From the NCBI GenBank assembly GCA_964469565.1, contig CAYXZD010000012.1, positions 62,001 to 126,000 on the forward strand: 64,000 nucleotides of DNA. Reading direction: 5' to 3'. Position numbers and translations under genes: made by a program. Positions 41,725 to 51,200 of this stretch are shown here, piece after piece; position 1 is the first letter of the stretch; the number at the start of each line of letters is the position of its first letter. Below the pieces are notes generated by a model. That model was not told the DNA's origin. It saw nothing but the letters and a program-made list of their open reading frames with translations, and ran no database searches. The DNA comes from GCA-2720975 sp964469565. GTDB lineage: Bacteria > Planctomycetota > UBA1135 > GCA-002686595.

Positions 41725-44439
41725 ATGAATGATTCAAACCCAGACACCTCCCGCACGTCCCCTTGGGAACTCAGCGTCGGCCCCTCCCTTGAGCATTGGG
41801 AGGACTGGATCGAGAACGACGCCGACGCTTGGCCGGATGTGCGTGAGAGGCACTATCGGTGCATTCCCACCATCTGCTTCAACTGCGAGTCGGGTTGCGG
41901 GCTGCTTGCCTTTGTGGACAAGGAAAGCGGCGATATCGCGAAGTTTGAAGGGAATCCGTTACACCCAGGTTCTAGGGGTAGGACCTGCGCCAAGGGCCCT
42001 GCAAGTATCAACCAAGTCAACGATTCCGAACGCATACTCAAGCCGCTCAAGCGCAAGGGCCCACGCGGGGGGGGTGAGTGGGAGGAGGTCTCGTGGGAAG
42101 AAGCACTGGATGACATCGGTGGACGTATTGGCACGGCCTTACGCGAAAAACGTCACAACGAAATCATGTATCACGTGGGTCGACCAGGTGAGGACCATTT
42201 CGCCTTACGCATGCTCCAAGCGTGGGGAGTGGATGCGCACAACTCGCACACTAATGTGTGCAGCGCCTCTGCCCGCCTAGGCTTTTCCATTTCGTTTGGT
42301 GCGGATAGGCCCTCGCCAGATTATGCCCACGCGAAGTTTGTCCTGCTGATTTCAGCCCACCTTGAGACGGGCCACTACTTCAATCCCCACGCCCAACGCA
42401 TTATCGAGGCTAAGAACGACGGCGCCAGAATCGCGGTCGTGGACACTCGCTTATCGAATACCAGCACCCACGCCGATCATTGGATCTCACCATGGCCGGG
42501 GACAGAGGCGGCAATGCTGCTGGCGACGGCCCGACTGTTGATCCTGTCCGGCCGTGTGGACATGGAGTTCATGGAACGGTGGACGAATTGGAAGGCTTAC
42601 CTCGACGACAAAGACCCAGCAGGCCCTGGGACGTTGCAACGCTATTTGGACCTCCTGGCAGAGGAGTATGCCCAGTACACGCCTGAGTACGCCGTGCAGG
42701 AGTGCAAGATTCAGCCGGGATCTGTGGAATACCTAGCGGACTCAATTGCGGAAGCGGGCAGCGCGTTTGCGAGTCATCTGTGGCGCAACACAGCGGCAGG
42801 CAACCTCGGCGGATGGCAGGTCGCACGGGCACTCATGCTGTTGCACAGTCTCTCGGGGTCCGTGGGGACGAAGGGGGGACTCAACCCAAATTCATGGGAC
42901 AAATTTGTGCCCAAGCCAAGCTTGGCGCCACCGCCGCACTCATTATGGAATGAGGCCTTGTGGCCCAAGGAATGGCCCTTAGCTCATTATGAAATGAGCT
43001 TTCTGCTTCCACACCTTCTGCGTGACCAGGGCGCAAAGGTGGACACTTACTTCACGCGTGTCTACAACCCGGTATGGACGAATCCCGACGGGTGTTCGTG
43101 GATTGAGATGTTCGAAGAGCCCGACCGCATTGGGTGTCATGTGGCCTTGACTCCCACATGGAACGAAACCGCTCAATGGGCCGATTACGTCTTGCCCATG
43201 GGGCTTGCATCGGAACGCCATGACGTGATGAGCCAGGAGACTCATGCGGGAACTTGGATCGGCTTCCGCCAGCCCGTGGGCCGGGAATTCGCACGTCTAC
43301 AGGGAGAAAACCCTCAAAGTACTCTTGGGACAAATCCAGGCGAGGTTTGGGAAGAAGCAGAATTCTGGATTGCTCTCACTCATCGCATCGATCCTGACGG
43401 CAGCTTGGGCATCGCCAAGTACTTTGAATCACCGACCCGCTCCGGCGAACCCATGACCATGGACGAGTATTGGTCGGACGTATTCGGGAATGTTCCGGGT
43501 TTGCCGGAGGCGGCAGAACGTGAGGGGCAATCACCGCTTGAATTCATGCGCAGGCGTGGCGCGTTTGAGGTGCCCTACGGGGGGCGTGAACGCTATGCCA
43601 CCAAGTCGGACGAGGGCCTAGAAGTGGCCCCCGGGGATGTACGTTCTGGTTTCAACACCCCCAGCAAGTCCATTGAGTTGTACTCGCCTGTGATGGGGGA
43701 GTGGGGATTCGATGATGGACTCTTGCCTTCGTACCAGCGTAGCCAGGTGCACTGGAGCCATATGGATATGGCGGCTGGGGATCGAGCGTTGCTGCCGACT
43801 TTTCGCTTGCCCACCTTGATTCACACTCGCTCCGCCAACGCCAAATGGTTGCAAGAGATCTCCCACACTAACCCACTTTGGATACACCCAGAAGACGCCG
43901 CACAATTCGGATTGCAGACAGGCGATCTAGTGCGGGTTCATACGGGAATCGGGTATTTCATACCAAGGGCTTGGGTCACCGAAGGCATGCACCCGGGCGT
44001 GGTGGCCTGCTCTCATCATGTAGGGCGCTGGCGTATGTTCTCGGAGTCGGGCGCTGTAGGTGCGAGTTCTCTTGTGAATATTGAGCGTGATGGATCACGG
44101 TTCCTGTTCCGAGCCAAACAGGGAGCAGCGCCTTTTAAGTCTGGTGATCCAGATACAGAGCGAGTGCACTGGAAAGAGGCCGGGGTCAATCAGAACATGA
44201 CCTTCCCCGTCCAACCTGACCCCGCAAGCGGCATGCACTGTTGGCATCAGAAGGTGAACATCCAGCCAGCTCAACCCGGGGACTGCTACGGGGACATCAG
44301 CGTGGACACGAGCCTGTCTCGGAAGATCTACGATGAGTGGAAGGCAATGACTAAGCCGGCTCCTGGTCCTGGTGGACTGCGCAGGCCGCTGCACATGAAC
44401 CGACCCCTTCGCCCCACGGACGACGCCTACAAGTTCTAA
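41725..44439 (+). CDS. Molybdopterin bis-MGD oxidoreductase, catalytic subunit
   Basis: 904 residues from the ATG at 41725. Upstream in-frame codons lie within the FeS/anchor gene. The N-terminal [4Fe-4S] motif is C51-x2-C54-x3-C58-x29-C88, and Cys179 in HTNVCSASAR is the probable Mo ligand. The C-terminal molybdopterin-binding lobe runs from about residue 715 (NPLWIHPEDAAQFGLQTGDLV). The family includes polysulfide, thiosulfate, nitrate and DMSO reductases and formate dehydrogenase-like enzymes, and the substrate cannot be fixed. No Tat twin-arginine signal is present, so with the anchor subunit the active site may face the cytoplasm. A rhodanese gene lies 1.9 kb downstream, compatible with a sulfur compound. 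Confidence 0.9.
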   Translation: MNDSNPDTSRTSPWELSVGPSLEHWEDWIENDADAWPDVRERHYRCIPTICFNCESGCGLLAFVDKESGDIAKFEGNPLHPGSRGRTCAKGPASINQVNDSERILKPLKRKGPRGGGEWEEVSWEEALDDIGGRIGTALREKRHNEIMYHVGRPGEDHFALRMLQAWGVDAHNSHTNVCSASARLGFSISFGADRPSPDYAHAKFVLLISAHLETGHYFNPHAQRIIEAKNDGARIAVVDTRLSNTSTHADHWISPWPGTEAAMLLATARLLILSGRVDMEFMERWTNWKAYLDDKDPAGPGTLQRYLDLLAEEYAQYTPEYAVQECKIQPGSVEYLADSIAEAGSAFASHLWRNTAAGNLGGWQVARALMLLHSLSGSVGTKGGLNPNSWDKFVPKPSLAPPPHSLWNEALWPKEWPLAHYEMSFLLPHLLRDQGAKVDTYFTRVYNPVWTNPDGCSWIEMFEEPDRIGCHVALTPTWNETAQWADYVLPMGLASERHDVMSQETHAGTWIGFRQPVGREFARLQGENPQSTLGTNPGEVWEEAEFWIALTHRIDPDGSLGIAKYFESPTRSGEPMTMDEYWSDVFGNVPGLPEAAEREGQSPLEFMRRRGAFEVPYGGRERYATKSDEGLEVAPGDVRSGFNTPSKSIELYSPVMGEWGFDDGLLPSYQRSQVHWSHMDMAAGDRALLPTFRLPTLIHTRSANAKWLQEISHTNPLWIHPEDAAQFGLQTGDLVRVHTGIGYFIPRAWVTEGMHPGVVACSHHVGRWRMFSESGAVGASSLVNIERDGSRFLFRAKQGAAPFKSGDPDTERVHWKEAGVNQNMTFPVQPDPASGMHCWHQKVNIQPAQPGDCYGDISVDTSLSRKIYDEWKAMTKPAPGPGGLRRPLHMNRPLRPTDDAYKF

Positions 44440-44449
44440 CGTTGTGCCG

Positions 44450-46204
44450 CTACCCGGGCTTGTTCTCAAGAATAGCCAGACACCAAAGTGCCATAGCGGT
44501 GCCATAGGATCGTCCTATTTCGTGACTGTCTACGAACACGCCGTCGAATTCTGGCAGGTCCGTGAGTTGGCGTCTCTGTCGTTGGATGGACTCTTGCTTG
44601 AATGGACCTTCTTGAAGGGAGGCGATGGCCTCGCTTCTAGCTAAGAGGTCATAGAAGAAAAAGAAACCCCCATAGGCATAGCTGCGTGTGTGGTCGTCAT
44701 ACTTGCGTGCGGGCAGGAGGTGCCCCTCATGCTCAAATGAAAGGGCTACGGCCTTTTCTAGACCCCAAGCATCACGCGAGGACCATAGGTGAAAGGCGAG
44801 TTCCCCACGCGGAGTGCGGCCGACCGAACCCTGCACTGCCGCACGCGCTTTGCCAGGACGAGCCTGGTCGTAGCTATACGCACCCTTCGGGGTCCGGCAC
44901 AAAAGCAGACTGGAGAGCCCCTGCTCACTGACAGCAGGCAGTTTCCCGGGCGTAATCCCTTGGCGTTTTGCGAGGGCAAGAGCAATGAGTGCATCGGCTG
45001 TCACAAATGGGTTGGCGTACTCGTGGGCCCACGCACCCTTGCGCCCCTGGGCGCTAGCGAGATTGTTGACGGCCTCCTCAAGTGGGGGTCTTAGGTGTTT
45101 GGCTTGATGTGGGCGCAGTTCGAGCCAACGTGTCAACAGCCGGGTTCGGTAGAGGTGGGCCCAAAACACCTCATCAGTATCTTCGAGATTGAGGTGGTTC
45201 TTATCCGTGACGTAGGCAAACGCGAGCTCGAGTGCCTTCTCGACACGTGGATCTGGCTGTTCGAGACGCTCGGTGTATTCAAGGAGTCCGATGGCGCAGA
45301 TGGACGAAATCGCCACGTAGACATTGGGCAGGCTGTCGGTGCCCCCAAAGTCGTAGGTAGAGTCCTCCCAGCCTCCGTGGCTGCGTTGGGTAGCCAAGAG
45401 AAACTCAACTCCACTCTGCCAAAGCTGATCTTGGGTATAGAGCCCGGGCTGGCAAACTGTTCCCGTAGTATTGGGTTGGAGCGCAGCCTCGCTCAAAGGG
45501 CTGTAGGTCTCGAAGGCATGCACAAATGGGCCGAGCCCCTCGAGCTCCATCGCCGCCTTCCACGCGATGGGGTGGTTGGGATACTGGGCGCAGAGGTTCT
45601 GCCAATGCTCATGGGCACTCGATTCGTCACTGCCCCACCAAGCTCGGGCACCTTTCACCCATAGGGCCACAGCTTTATCATCCGTCGCACCGATTCGAGC
45701 AGCGGGCATCGGGTTGGGCTGGTTGCATACAGTTGCCAAAGGCGCTGCGAAGCGTGTTGGGTGGAACGTCGTGATTTGATGCTCACGAGCGATTTCATTG
45801 CCGTCTTGATCGAGTACGAGCCACCCTGGTTCCACGAATCTGAGTTGGGCGAGGCCGAACGACCCACATTCAGCCTTGCCCGCTTTCATGCGAACGGGAA
45901 TGAAGTGTTCATTGAGAAACTCGGCCATCAGTGGCCAGGAGAAGGGGCCGGCCATCATATAGCGGTCAATCTCCACACGCCGATCCATGGGGGAGCGGTG
46001 AATGGTGGGCACGTACCAAAACACGGGCTTGCCGCTCACCTTTGCCTCTTCTTGGGCAGAGGCTAGATCCGGGCGCCAGGCAACGGCGCTGCCCGCCTTT
46101 GCGGCGAGTTCAGAGGGCGTGGCGCGCACCTTCTTTCCAGAGTTTTGAGGAGCGGGGCTGACGGCCAAGGCCGTCACAGCAGCAGCACAGAACAGGAGGC
46201 TCAT
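44450..46204 (-). CDS. Exported protein with thioredoxin-like and squalene-cyclase-like (alpha/alpha-toroid) domains
   Basis: 584 residues. The signal peptide is LLFCAAAVTALAVS. Residues about 45-150 resemble a thioredoxin-fold domain (AQEEAKVSGKPVFWYVPT, then GWLVLDQDGNEIAR) but lack the CxxC. Residues about 240-580 form helical hairpins typical of prenyltransferase/terpene-cyclase toroids (GVEFLLATQRSHGGWEDSTYDFGG, VNNLASAQGRKGAWAHEY, PKGAYSYD). A DxDD cyclase motif is not seen, so catalysis is doubtful and a binding or scaffold role is equally likely. A TACTCT box lies 11 bases before the ATG. Confidence 0.75.
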   Translation of the reverse strand: MSLLFCAAAVTALAVSPAPQNSGKKVRATPSELAAKAGSAVAWRPDLASAQEEAKVSGKPVFWYVPTIHRSPMDRRVEIDRYMMAGPFSWPLMAEFLNEHFIPVRMKAGKAECGSFGLAQLRFVEPGWLVLDQDGNEIAREHQITTFHPTRFAAPLATVCNQPNPMPAARIGATDDKAVALWVKGARAWWGSDESSAHEHWQNLCAQYPNHPIAWKAAMELEGLGPFVHAFETYSPLSEAALQPNTTGTVCQPGLYTQDQLWQSGVEFLLATQRSHGGWEDSTYDFGGTDSLPNVYVAISSICAIGLLEYTERLEQPDPRVEKALELAFAYVTDKNHLNLEDTDEVFWAHLYRTRLLTRWLELRPHQAKHLRPPLEEAVNNLASAQGRKGAWAHEYANPFVTADALIALALAKRQGITPGKLPAVSEQGLSSLLLCRTPKGAYSYDQARPGKARAAVQGSVGRTPRGELAFHLWSSRDAWGLEKAVALSFEHEGHLLPARKYDDHTRSYAYGGFFFFYDLLARSEAIASLQEGPFKQESIQRQRRQLTDLPEFDGVFVDSHEIGRSYGTAMALWCLAILENKPG

Positions 46205-46215
46205 GGAAGAACTTT

Positions 46216-46221
46216 AGAGTA
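46216..46221 (-). promoter_or_regulatory. -10-like TACTCT before the thioredoxin/cyclase-like gene
   Basis: TACTCT on the minus strand, 11 bases before the ATG at 46204. No ribosome site. Confidence 0.25.
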
Positions 46222-46371
46222 TCCGAAGGGTTCGAGGGCCATCCGGGTTGGGTTGCTCTAGGGCCCACAGGTGCTTTGATCCCAATGCAATACTCCTAGG
46301 GTGGTGCGTACTCGGCTGGAGACGTTATTCTGGTGCTCTCCTGACAGTGATTCTCCCGAGCAATACACGTT

Positions 46372-46920
46372 TTGAGTGAACTACACATAGACCCCTCCAT
46401 GACCATGGAGGCCATTCTCCAGGCGGCCCCCGCTGCTCAGCGAGCCTTATTCCAGCGCTATCACATCGGTGGGTGTTCTGCCTGTGCGTTTCAGCCGCAC
46501 GAGACCCTCGCCAAAGTCGCCGCCGACCACAATATTCTCGATGTAAACGAGGTGGTGCAGACGATTCTGCAAGCTGAGGACCTAGACGGCCAAATCCAGG
46601 TGGAGCCGGCCATCGTCAAAGAGTGGCTTGACCGTGGAGAGGAGTTTTCATTCATAGACTGCCGCCCCCCCGAGGAGCGTGAGCTTTCTCAGATCCCGGA
46701 GGCGGAGTTTCTCGATTTCGACCATTCTGAGAAGTACATGAGCAAGGCGAAGGACCACACATTTGTGTTCGTTTGCCGTGATGGAGATCGCTCCTTGCAA
46801 GTAGCCAGCTACTTTGTCGGGCACCAATTCATCCGTGTGTATGGGGTGCGGGGCGGGCTCCTCGCTTGGAGCGCAGAGGTGGACTCATCTGTTCCGATCT
46901 ACGACGCGCCCCAGTCCTAA
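46372..46920 (+). CDS. DUF1858-like domain fused to a rhodanese
   Basis: 182 residues from a TTG start (no ATG is available in frame before the conserved region). The N-terminal domain (about 5-70) reads IDPSMTMEAILQAAPAAQ...GGCSACAFQPHETL with Cys35 and Cys38, the DUF1858-like pattern often joined to sulfur or iron-cluster proteins. The C-terminal rhodanese domain (75-180) has Cys135 in the active loop CRDGDRS, so persulfide chemistry is plausible. It lies 1.9 kb downstream of the molybdopterin operon, beyond a minus-strand gene. A structured segment and terminator follow. Confidence 0.85.
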   Translation: MSELHIDPSMTMEAILQAAPAAQRALFQRYHIGGCSACAFQPHETLAKVAADHNILDVNEVVQTILQAEDLDGQIQVEPAIVKEWLDRGEEFSFIDCRPPEERELSQIPEAEFLDFDHSEKYMSKAKDHTFVFVCRDGDRSLQVASYFVGHQFIRVYGVRGGLLAWSAEVDSSVPIYDAPQS

Positions 46921-47129
46921 GAAAACCCTTGCCCTAGATTGGGGCTTTGGTGCTAGGCTGATGCTTCGCACGGGAGGATCTGCCACCACCCGTGCCCATG
47001 CGGGAGTCGCGAATCCTCCCGCATCCACGATGGCGGACGGTTCCTGCCAGCTGTTCGCCTGACGTGCTCTACGCCTACACAGCGAAGGCGCGTAGAGCCG
47101 CCCCCTTGATCGGGGGCGGCTCTTTTTTT
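46921..47129 (+). ncRNA. Candidate structured RNA or attenuator region
   Basis: This 209-nt stretch after the rhodanese gene holds no ORF but several stable inverted repeats: GCACGGG/CCCGTGC (46968-46995), ATGCGGGAG/CTCCCGCAT (46998-47024), GCTCTACGCC against GGCGCGTAGAGC (47066-47098) and then a full terminator. The third helix shares bases 47094-47098 with the terminator stem, so the two are mutually exclusive. This fits either the 3' leader/terminator of the rhodanese mRNA or a separate small RNA. No match to tRNA, tmRNA, SRP or RNase P RNA was recognised. Confidence 0.4.
47094..47129 (+). terminator. Strong intrinsic terminator
   Basis: A 12-bp perfect stem (AGAGCCGCCCCC, 47094-47105; GGGGGCGGCTCT, 47112-47123) with loop TTGATC is followed by a T7 run (47123-47129). 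It ends transcription from the rhodanese side. It is the clearest terminator in the window. Confidence 0.9.
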
Positions 47130-47140
47130 GGCGGCTCCTC

Positions 47141-47671
47141 TTATTCAGTGCTCTTGGGATAATCGGCTAGGGCGAGGCGCCCGTGGTCATCGATGATCTC
47201 TAAGCAGCGCTGTTCTCCGGCGAATTCTAGGCAAACCCGCCCTGAGCCTGTTGTTGGCCCGAGGGGCGTGTACACCAAACCACTTGGCCCTTCGAACTCT
47301 GTACTGGTGATGCGCACGCCAGCAAAGACTGCATCACGATTGTATTGGCGTACAAACGGCGCTCCGCCGACAGGCGCAGAAACTGGATTGCGATCTCCCG
47401 TGAGCACTTGGTATCCGCGCCCATCTTTGAAGAAGTGCACACAAAAACTCCGCTGCTCGTATGCTGCACGGCTTTGGATGTGTCGAAGATCTGCAGCTAG
47501 CAGATGCACAGCGCTGTCCAGCGTGACGTTTGGCTTACTAAACCAGTGCAGGATGGCAGCACAGGCAAGGGTAGAGACGATGGACAGGCCCAGGATCATA
47601 TGCACCAGGCTCACCCCCCTTGGGGGAAGGCCGTTGCGCAGACTAGGCGGGAATGGAGGGGTCTCCTGCAC
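47141..47671 (-). CDS. Pseudopilin-like protein (GspH/FimT type)
   Basis: 176 residues from a GTG start. A hydrophobic N-terminal helix (about 18-45: RGVSLVHMILGLSIVSTLACAAILHWF) follows a short basic leader, as in type II secretion and type IV pilus minor pilins. The peptidase-site pattern is close to GxxLxE but Glu+5 is His (VSLVHM), so processing by a standard prepilin peptidase is uncertain. The rest is a beta-rich globular part with two Cys (CLEFAGEQRC) that may form a disulfide. It is downstream of a second pseudopilin-like gene on the same strand. Confidence 0.65.
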   Translation of the reverse strand: MQETPPFPPSLRNGLPPRGVSLVHMILGLSIVSTLACAAILHWFSKPNVTLDSAVHLLAADLRHIQSRAAYEQRSFCVHFFKDGRGYQVLTGDRNPVSAPVGGAPFVRQYNRDAVFAGVRITSTEFEGPSGLVYTPLGPTTGSGRVCLEFAGEQRCLEIIDDHGRLALADYPKSTE

Positions 47672-47686
47672 TGGATCGAGGGTGGG

Positions 47687-48196
47687 CTAGAGTTCGGTGT
47701 ATCGCAGGTTTGTGCCCGTGATGAAGCCGGCTGCATTTAGATGCACGTCACCATTGGCTGTATTGAAGTACCAAGCCGTGGTGTCATCGGCCCGGAGGTG
47801 CTGCGCCGCTTGGCTGTGATAGAGCGTGAACCCTGCAAGGTTATTCACTGGATTGGTGAGGTCCGATTGAGCGAGGTAGGGGCCGAAGGGGAATTCGGGC
47901 TCACTTGCAGGGGCGACCTCACCTTGAGAATTGGTTGCCATGCAGAGCTGCCGAATCACCCAAGTGGAATCTGCCGTCCCCGCAAGGCCTGAATTCGGAG
48001 GATGTCCGGGCCACTCTCCGTGGTCGCGCCGGTACTGTTCCACTGCCCCGCGAACGGTCTCAAGCCTGGTGATGAGGGAATGTTCTGTTCGTAGCGCGAG
48101 CGCTTCGGCGTGAGTGAGGGGGCGTTGCGGTAACGCCATGAAGCCGAGGGTTGTGAAAACCGTGACGAGCAGGATGGTCTGGGTGATGCGAGTCAT
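47687..48196 (-). CDS. Pseudopilin-like protein (GspG type) without a prepilin motif
   Basis: 169 residues. The hydrophobic N-terminus (ITQTILLVTVFTTLGFMAL) is followed by ALRTEHSLITRLETVRGAVEQYRRDHGEWPG, the typical GspG-like alpha helix and YxxxHGxWPG stretch of major pseudopilins. The leader lacks the GFTLxE cleavage site, so this copy may be anchored as a single-pass membrane protein. The C-terminal part contains YFNTANGDVHLNAAGFITGT, a common end for such proteins. Together with the next gene it forms a two-gene pair, divergent from the large exported protein at 48300. Confidence 0.65.
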   Translation of the reverse strand: MTRITQTILLVTVFTTLGFMALPQRPLTHAEALALRTEHSLITRLETVRGAVEQYRRDHGEWPGHPPNSGLAGTADSTWVIRQLCMATNSQGEVAPASEPEFPFGPYLAQSDLTNPVNNLAGFTLYHSQAAQHLRADDTTAWYFNTANGDVHLNAAGFITGTNLRYTEL

Positions 48197-48299
48197 GGTT
48201 TCAGATCATGGGGGGGTCGTGGGACCGTCCCTAGAATCATCGGGCGTACCGCATGATGGCTTGAGAATCGGCGGACACTCTTCAGTCATTCGGCGTAGG

Positions 48300-51200
48300 A
48301 TGGAGGCGATGCGCCTGCCAGTAATCGTCTCTGCTTCGCTGCTACTTGCTCTCCCAACGCCTTCTCTGGCAGCCCAGGAGTGGGTTTTTCTCCATCCTTC
48401 TTCTGTCGAGGCTGTCCCAGACACGGAAGTGTCTCTGGGCGAGGATGGCTCATTGTTGGTCACTGCGGTTGCGAACTTGACACGCTTGAGAATCAACTGC
48501 CCCGCAGAGTTGGAGAAGATCGGAGCCCTGCGGATTGAAGCCTTGCCCCACGACTCCTTACCCGGCAAGGGGCCGGGTCACGGGAAGGCAGGAAACTTTG
48601 CCTTGAGCGAATTGCGGGCGCGTTCAGTGGTCGGTCGTTCGAGCAAGTGGCTCGAATTGGAAAACCCCACTGCGAGTGGAGCAGGGGTGGGCTGGCCAGC
48701 AGTGGCTGCGATCGACGCCCGAGAGAACACTGCGTGGAGCCCAGGCCCTGGAGGGGGCGCACAGGAAATCGTACTGCCACTCGCAGAGCCTCTAGGCCGC
48801 GGGCGCCGTACGATTACGTTGGATCTTGAGTTTCACACTGGAGGTAATCGCTCACTTGGATGCTTGCGGGTCTCGGCCTGCCCAGATCAAGGCGTGACGG
48901 CCAAGGGCATCGCCGCCCAATGGGGTAAGACGCAAATCGCCATCAACAAGGCAATCGACAAGGGCGTGGCCTACCTATTGAGTGAGCAGGAGCTTGATGG
49001 GTCGTGGTCAGACCAGCAGGACCGATACAAGACAGGTGGCACAGCACTTGTTGCCTACGCCCTCATGAAGTCTGGGGTTTCCAAGGAGCACCAGGCCGTT
49101 CGTAGGGCCCTGGCCTACCTTGCTGCGCGCCCGCCTCAGTACACCTATGAAGCGGGCACTCAACTCATGGCCTTTGCCGCCGCGGACAAGCACCGTTGGC
49201 AAGGCCACTCGGCTGGAATCCTCGATGAGTTGTTGGACTGGCAAATCGGTGATTGGGGGTATCCCGGGAGCCACGGCGATGTGAGTTCTGCCCATAAAGA
49301 CCTCTCTAACACCCAGTACGGTGCGTTGGGGCTCTGGGCTGCTCACTCAATGGGTCTCGATGTGCCCCCCCCCGCATGGGAGCGATTAGCTCAACGTATT
49401 CTTCAATACCAGACCTCCGACGGGGGGTTTGGGTATTCACCGGGCCGCTCCGCGACGGGGTCAATGTCGGCAGCGGGGGTAACTGTCCTGTCGCTGTGTT
49501 TGCCGCACCTGCCCGTGGCTCAAAGCCGCGAAGTAAAAACAGCTCAGCTCATGGGTGTTGACTGGCTGAATCGCAACTTCTCTCCGACCACGAATCTCGG
49601 ACACACGTACAATGCCTGGTTTCACTACTACATGTACGGCATTGAGCGAGTCGGAGCCTTCGCTGAGATTGACCAATTCAACGGACAAGATTGGTATAAG
49701 GAGGGAGCACGCCAGATCATCAAACAACAATCGGGCAAGGGTAACTGGGCGGATCCTTGGGGGCGTCAGCATTCGACAACCTCGTATTGCCTGCTATTCC
49801 TGAACAAGGCCTCGGCTCCCAAGTCGGGGCCAGGCGGGGGAAGTTCGGCAGTCACTTTTGGCGGGGACGATCCTGCCAGGGATGTTTCTTTGCGAGCCTC
49901 CGGCGATAGTCCGATGAACCTGTGGATCTCATCTTTTGGTGAGAAACTCTTCAACAAATACGTTTTTGAGGGAGATGAGAAAAAGGGCCTACGCATTGGT
50001 CGTGTCGATTACCTGACCGCAGGCGGCGCAATCCTTGAGGATAGCCGCGAGGGTGGGTCTGAGTGGCTCTACACCACCCGAGTTCCCGAGGAGGGTTGGG
50101 CCCAGCCTGGTTTTCACACTAAGGGCTGGCGAGCAGGGCGGGGTGCTTTTGGTCGAGTAGATAGCCCTCAATTAGCGGTGGCCACAGAATGGACCACACC
50201 AAAGCTGTGGATGCGCAGAGAGCTGAATCTGAGCTTAGGCGATCTGGTTGACCCAGAATTGCATTTTTCCTTTGGTGCAAAGGCAGCGGAGGGCGGGGGT
50301 GTCAAAGGGAAGTTGCTAAAGCTCTATGATGAAGAGGAGGGGTTTGCGGCTCTCGTCACGGACGGCACAGGCGAACTCAGTATTGAGCAAGGTGAGGCTC
50401 AGAATGGGGATCAGTTCATCCGTGTCACGCCTCGCCAAAAGCACCGCGTGCGCATTCCGGGTTGGGGCTTTCCAATCCGTGCTAAACCGGAAGAGGGTGA
50501 GTATCGATACCTCCAGTTTGCGTGGCGCAAGCCGGGAAACGTGATGCTCCAACTGGCCGTGGATGGGGCCTGGGGTCCCTCGCCGCGTTACTTCGCTGGT
50601 AAGAACCAAATCGCGTTTAACCCCGCGATCGAAATCACTTCCAAGACACCGACACGCTGGACTGTAGTCACCCGTGATCTGTGGAAAGACATGGGTAAGG
50701 ATGGAATGTTGACAGGCCTTGCTCTAACGGCCATGGATGATGCGAGTGCTGATTTCGATGCGATCTATCTGGCGCGCACAAAGGGAGACTTCAAGCATCG
50801 CAGAACCATGGTCGACGAGAGGCCCGAGTGGTTGACTGGTTCCACGGGCAGTTTGGTGCCAGCGCAGGAGCGCGCGTTGGTGTTGTATCTCAATGGAAAG
50901 GAAGCCGCGGAGGTCTCCTGGGAGACTGAAGGCTTCGAACTCCTTCTCGATGGGCCTGAACTGCGTGAGCTACTTGTTGAAGGTCGCAACGTTTTTGCAA
51001 TTCATGCGCAAAACTCAAAACTGGGCCGCGCCGTAGATATCTCCATCTTAGATGCCCGGCGCCTAGCGACCGTAAAGGCAGACCCTACCCGGGCAAAGCT
51101 GGGAGCTCGCTATGCTGCCCGTGTACAGTTTCCGCGTCCCGGCGAATACGAGGTGTGGGCCCGCATTCAGGTTCAGGACGAAACGGGTGGCCCCCCAGTT

